Below are positions 59,600 to 64,000 of a stretch of 64,000 bases of DNA, one piece after another (position 1 is the first letter of the stretch; the number at the start of each line of letters is the position of its first letter). This DNA comes from Sapria himalayana (Eukaryota > Streptophyta > Magnoliopsida > Malpighiales > Rafflesiaceae). The notes under the pieces were generated by a model. That model worked only from the letters and a program-made list of their open reading frames with translations, had not been told where the DNA came from and ran no database searches. The position numbers and the translations under genes were made by a program. The stretch spans positions 1,140,169 through 1,204,168 of the forward strand of contig JAREIK010002254.1 in the NCBI GenBank assembly GCA_029783825.1, in the 5' to 3' direction.

Positions 59600-60260
59600 T
59601 TTTTTCATGGCTTATTATAATATTTTTTTTACACTCCAAAGTACTTCTTATTCATCATCTTCGCTATCTCATTCAAGCCAACAATCAACCATAAAGGCTA
59701 TATTTTGTCTAATGGTAGTGTGTAGGAGGCAATCTATTCTATAACAATCTTTCACTTTTTAATGTCTGGAATTTGTAAGTTTTTATAAATATTGAACTTC
59801 ACTTCATCTTTACCCATATGAAGTTTTAATTCTCCTTTATTGACATTTATCAATGCCTATCCAATGGCTAAAAATGGTCATCCTAAGATCAACAAAGTAT
59901 TTTGATCTTCCTCCATATCTAGCATAACATAATACACATGAAATATAAAATTTTGAACCTTCACCAATACATATTTAATAATACCTCTCAAAACCTTGAT
60001 CAATTGGTCAGCCATTTGAAGTGAGAAAGAGGTTGGAGTAATCTCACAAAGATATAACCTCCGCACAATAAAAAATAATATAAAATTATCACTTGATCTC
60101 AAGTTATGATAGTACTTTCTAGAAAGTATGCTCCCCAATAATATACAAGATCATAATTGTAATTCTCACTCTATTCTATTTATGCTTTTGCTAATTTGCA
60201 TCTACTCCTTTTCCACTTCAAATATCACAACTATGAGTGTGAGTTTGATAGTGAGTTCTA
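59600..60260 (-). pseudogene. Minus-strand Ty3/gypsy protease remnant
   Basis: 60138 down to 59878 is open and reads SRKYYHNLRSSDNFILF (active-site region; DLGASINLMPL expected, so the catalytic Asp is Asn and Gly is Arg). It continues LCEITPTSFSLQMADQLIKV, LRGIIKYVLVKVQNFIF and VMLDMEEDQNTLLILG. After a stop, 59880-59600 continues with LIDV-type linker remnants and, near 59690, a DCWLE-like motif. Same family as 9336-9990. Confidence 0.8.
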
Positions 60261-60267
60261 TAAATGC

Positions 60268-60393
60268 CACGACTTTCAGAAATGACATGGCTTCAAAAAA
60301 TGTCATGTCTTCAGAAAAAGTAATGGCTTCATAAAATATCATGGCTTCAGAAAATATTATAGTTTTAGAAAATGTCATGACAATGAGTATCAT
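60268..60393 (-). repeat. 18-bp tandem repeat, six or more units
   Basis: Units at 60268, 60286, 60304, 60322, 60340, 60358 and partly 60376 follow CATGGCTTCAGAAAATGT. On the minus strand the period is six codons: FSEAMI, FYEAIT, FSEDMT, FFEAMS. It lies just upstream of the protease in the gag-pro reading direction. Confidence 0.85.
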
Positions 60394-60399
60394 GACTTT

Positions 60400-61500
60400 G
60401 GAAAAAGTTGCTACTTTATCAATCACAACTTTCTCCTCTATTTTAGCATTTTTTTTGCCTTTACTTCTAATTGTTATCCACTAACTCTTTCCACTTCTAG
60501 TTATGATGGAAAAACACCTCTTTATATTTGCCTTAGCTTTGCTCGGTAATCTATTTATGGCTTATGCTCTTCTTTTTCATTTATATTGATAGTTATCCAA
60601 GTTGATTCTTTATAATCTTCATTCCACTTTCATGTATTTTTTCCTCATTTAAATCCATTCTATCTAGTTCTCTTGTAGATTATTTCTTTTCTTTGTCTTT
60701 ATGAGCAAGGAAAGAATATTGTTTTCTAATGATGACTTTTATACTTTCTTCGAGTTGCTATAATTAGAGCTCAATCCTCTTACATTTGATGTCCCATTGA
60801 GCTATTCTCAAATTTATTCTATAATTACTCCAAGTTCTAATGATGACTTTTATACTTCTATACAATAAACTTTTATGATTTCTCATATTTACATAGTAGT
60901 ATATGAGCCCATTGTTTTTGAGTCGAAAAATACCCTTTATTCTACAAAAATCTAGCTTGTTTCATTTTATACATGGGTAGAAATCTACCATTTCTTACTA
61001 TTGCAAAATATAACTTTCTTCCATAATTGTTCACTTTTCAATTTCGCTCCAAATCTATTGAAAAATACATCCATTTAGGTCTTCATTACCCTCAATCTAT
61101 CCAGCTATAATACTTTGTCTTGCTTCCTTCCAAATGTTTGGCCATTCAAAATTTGATAGTTGTTTTTTATTAGCTTTTCAAATAGGAAAAAAATCTCTTT
61201 GAGTGACTTGTTCAAAATAAAACAACTTGAGGCCATTAATTATGCACCTCACCATGTAAATTAGTCAAGTATAGAAGATTTGAGCTTGGAACCACAATTC
61301 AAATCAATGTTGTAGGCACTTCCAAAAAAGTTCCTTGAATCAATATCAAGCATTATATAAAGTATATTACTCCTCTTGTCAGAATTGACTTATTTTTTTC
61401 ATTTTTTGAGAGGTGATTTGAGATAAGTAGAAATTGGTGAGGAAAGTTTATCCAGATTCATTCCAACTTTTAATCAATCAATATATAAGTAGTGGAATTA
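60400..61500 (-). pseudogene. Minus-strand Ty3/gypsy gag remnant
   Basis: The anchor is 61330 down to 61130: WFQAQIFYT followed by LIYMVRCIING and, after a frameshift, LNKSLKEIFFLFEKLIKNN. This matches the FYNGL...TR.IIDAA...GKS..EAY.LLE core of gag, in the same order as 8190-8330. The remainder toward 60400 is decayed and charged. It precedes the minus-strand protease, giving gag then protease as expected. Confidence 0.7.
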
Positions 61501-62023
61501 ACTTTGAGCATTGTCTCTCAAAAAAATGCAAAAAGTATTAATCTTATAATATTCAGGCTAACTTTTTTCATCTTCACCATGTGGTACAACTTCGAGAAAG
61601 TTGTGACATGGATATTCAAATCTTCTAAAAAGTATCTGCCATATTATTATTATTATTGTACCATAGCTATCAAACTATGTTTCAACTCAAGGTAGTTCAC
61701 TTGTAAGAGTTACATATGAATCTCAAAATAATTGTCCATCATAGTTCATCACTAAGAATCACCCAAGGTAAGATGAGGATTGGACTATTGGACAACTTGT
61801 CCTTTGCCACCTTAATGGTATCCATTTCTACCTAAATGTGTTAACTCAGTCTTAGAGTTTTGGCTCATATGATATAGTGACTAGAAAACAAAAAAAAGGG
61901 AAACAAAACAAAAATATAATTCAAACACAATGTAATAACTTATTATCAAATTAACTAAAAATAAAAATATCTTTTTGCAATAATAGTTATTCCAACTCAA
62001 GTTGACTAATGAAACTAAAAAAA
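61501..62023 (-). other. 5' leader of the minus-strand element
   Basis: The reverse complement of 61840-62020 matches the leader after the PBS at 7329 (TTTGTTTTGTTTCCC-like sequence, then AGTCACTATATCATATGAGC and GACTGAGTTAACAC). 61501-61840 shows no recognisable signal beyond gag-like debris. Confidence 0.55.
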
Positions 62024-62038
62024 TTAATAATGGTACCA
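62024..62038 (-). other. Third decayed primer binding site
   Basis: On the minus strand TGGTACCATTATTAA aligns to TGGCGCCGTTGCCGG with eight mismatches, all C-to-T or G-to-A. It lies between leader (lower coordinates) and an LTR end (higher coordinates), as expected for a minus-strand element. Confidence 0.6.
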
Positions 62039-62290
62039 AAAATTTGTTATGACTTTATTATATAAGAGAAAATGGCTCACAACATCGTCACCATCATATG
62101 AGATACCTCTACTTATGTGTGTCACAAGATATACCAATTATCATCTGCCATAGCTAATATATTACTCCCACATTATGATGAAACTCCAATGCTAGATATT
62201 TTTATAAAATATGCATAATGGATTGCATATAAATACATTTGTTCTTTTAGCTTTGTAAGCTTCTCACTCAATTAGGTATAAGAAGAATAA
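62039..62290 (-). mobile_element. Truncated 5' LTR of the minus-strand element
   Basis: Reverse of the LTR terminal block: TTGTTATGACTTTATTATAT, then ATCGTCACCATCATATGAGA, GCTAATATATTACTCCCACA and TTAGCTTTGTAAGCTTCTCA, matching 2690-2900 and 56140-56330. LTR similarity stops near 62290, so most of this LTR is deleted or replaced. Confidence 0.6.
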
Positions 62291-64000
62291 ATCTAGCAAT
62301 ACAATCACCAAATTATTAAAACTCCCAATACCCACACCATAAACTAAAAGGAAATCCTTTCTTCACCACAGAGCATAACTACAACTCAAACTATTACTAT
62401 ACAGGCATGCTACTTATACGGGCACGCGTACTCTTTCCAAATCTAAAAGCACCTCATACACTATGAATTAGAAACAAAGGAGATAGTCACTCTTACCATT
62501 AGACCAACAATCAACTAATGGTTCTTTTCTTTATAAAGACTAATTGAAAGGAAGAAAAAGAATGTTTAGTATAAAAAAATCTATGAGATGGAGGAAGGGT
62601 GCCTATTACTATGTGTTACCATCTACTTTCCTTAAGAAATAAAAAAATGTATAGTCTCTACTCTTTAAATAGGAGAGTCTACTCCACTACTACCTATACA
62701 CATTATAGATTCACCAACTACCAAATGGGATCGACACTACTTCCAGCACTAAGATTTGGCTTAAACTAAAGCTACAATCAACATTCAAAACTATAAAACT
62801 ACTATTACTCACACATGTACTAAAACTACCTATGTTATACCTCCTCCTTTAGTCTAAGAAAAAGAGAACTAACATGTACTAAAATACTATAAATCAACTT
62901 TTGCTAGAGTGTCGTCCTCCTCTACTAACTGCAGACACTGTCTTAGTGCTTCTCTTCGACTAAGGAACAAGAGTCATAACACCTGCTATGCTAAAACGAT
63001 GGTATATTATCCCTAAAGGGCATCATCCTTGGCAACATAGCAGACAATTCTTTTTATGCATTAGACCTAGAAAACTCAACCTGAGATACTTTGATGAGTC
63101 TGAGTTTCAGGAATAATGAAGAAAAAGAAGACTATTGATTCCCCTTTAAGTAAGGCACTCTAGTTTTAGTTTCCATTTTAATTGTTTGTAGTTAACATTT
63201 CCTAGGATTCCTTAAAAGAAAAAGACCAACCATGTGAGCATAATAAGATGCCTTGGAAGGGCCTAACCTTATGGGTAAAGTTTGCCACTAGAAAGATCAG
63301 TAACCAAGAATATGAAGACTTAAACTTTATAGATTGAGTCTAAGAGTCAGACGTGCATACCACTTACAACACTAAGAACACTGGCTACGGATCTAGATTA
63401 CTTCTTATGACTAACAGAGGATTTCTATTGTTACTAACACTTCTGGTAAAAAGAAGTCAAAGAGAAAGGTAGAGAAAATGTGTTGGGACTAGGTGCGTAA
63501 TCTCATTCTTTTGGAGTTGGATCAATAATAGATTGAAAAGTTGACTTTACATTGATAGTAAACATAGCATAGATGGAATAAACTATCAGAGAAAAGGCTA
63601 GGCAATCTTAACTATGGGCACTAGCTAGCACAAGCATCTGATCAAGAAGACCAGTTGCAATAAATGAATTCAGCCATCTTTCATTCCCTTGGTGTACATG
63701 TACCATGTATTTTATCTCATGGCTTGAGGCCTAATAAAAATTTTTATAAGAAAGTATATTCTCATCTCTTTTTCACTTATGAAGCATGCCAAACAAATTT
63801 CCATGGATCTTGAACTTTAACATTAGTCAAAATAGATCTAGCAAATAGAAGAAAGAATGGAAAATGTGTTTAGCTAGGATAACTTCCCCCTTTCTTCCTT
63901 TCTCTTGGGAATCACTTTTAGCAAGCTTTCAAGAAAGTTGAGATCCAATCTAAAGAGTTAGTTCTCTATAGTCTAAGATAGTTTATTTGGTATCTAATAA
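62291..64000. other. Unassigned, less AT-rich sequence
   Basis: Composition changes at about 62290 (for example GGGCACGCGTACTC at 62420-62433). No protein family recognised on either strand. A TATTTAAAG word at 62662-62670 (minus strand CTTTAAATA) sits near purine-rich sequence. It could be a different repeat or true intergenic DNA. The only specific signal is the possible SINE head listed separately. Confidence 0.5.
62440..62530 (-). ncRNA. Possible tRNA-derived SINE head
   Basis: On the minus strand, TGGTCTAATGG (62506 to 62496) fits the Pol III A-box pattern TRGYNNARNNG. GTTTCTAATTC (62475 to 62465), 31 bases further, resembles the B box GGTTCGANTCC with four changes. Order and spacing suit a tRNA-related SINE. 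I did not find a tail or target duplication, so this may be a chance or partial match. Confidence 0.3.

Noticed and set aside
1..64000. CRISPR array, bacterial operon, phage or organellar genes
   Set aside because: Repeats have no regular unique spacers, no prokaryotic gene organisation is visible, and no chloroplast or mitochondrial gene was recognised.

Overview
This window looks like a gene-poor, heterochromatin-like stretch of a plant nuclear genome, probably an angiosperm. It is AT-rich and packed with nested, decayed transposable elements. Evidence for a plant: Ty3/gypsy gag-pol of the Athila/Tat type with a TGGCGCC-type primer binding site, a plant L1-type LINE, two CACTA (En/Spm) DNA transposons, and fragments of two intron-containing eukaryotic housekeeping genes. 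I cannot name the species. I found no intact host gene, rRNA, CRISPR array or bacterial-type gene, and every coding region recognised is broken.

Layout. 1-4.1 kb: retroelement-derived sequence with short tandem repeats. 4.1-16 kb: LTR copies in both orientations around a compact Ty3/gypsy element (PBS 7329, gag, protease, polypurine tract 10667, LTR 10682-13385) that has no reverse transcriptase or integrase. 15.9-19.3 kb: a second gag-protease copy, with a 5'-truncated LINE (16149-17763, minus strand) in its gag flanked by a 12-bp target duplication. 19301-32401: CACTA-1, with a TNP2-type transposase pseudogene and a second gene ending in a ULP1-type cysteine protease domain. 32.4-36.9 kb: more LTR copies. 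36.9-39.5 kb: a minus-strand gag-protease remnant. 39.5-42.4 kb: a decayed RT-RNase H-integrase and 3' end, followed by an LTR (from 42374) into which CACTA-2 (44826-54550, TSD TCA) inserted. 55.6-62.3 kb: a minus-strand Ty3/gypsy copy, again gag-protease only. 62.3-64 kb: mostly unassigned, with a possible SINE head.

Most interesting item. CACTA-2 has no recognisable transposase, but on its minus strand it carries exon-intron fragments of two unrelated host genes side by side: an RNA cytidine acetyltransferase (NAT10/Kre33 type; three exons, 47011-47565) and the cohesin subunit SCC3 (at least two exons, 47726-48135). Introns are kept, so the capture was at DNA level. It is a Pack-CACTA-type chimera. 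A further exon-like block is present twice, 1148 bp apart, in the same element.

A second theme is decay by transition. Three primer binding sites differ from the recalled consensus almost only by C-to-T and G-to-A changes, and many in-frame stops and lost catalytic residues (protease D to N, RT D to N, LINE YADD to YAND) fit the same pattern, as expected from long-term cytosine methylation and deamination. A third is that three gag-protease copies show no RT/integrase between protease and the 3' end, suggesting a non-autonomous family.
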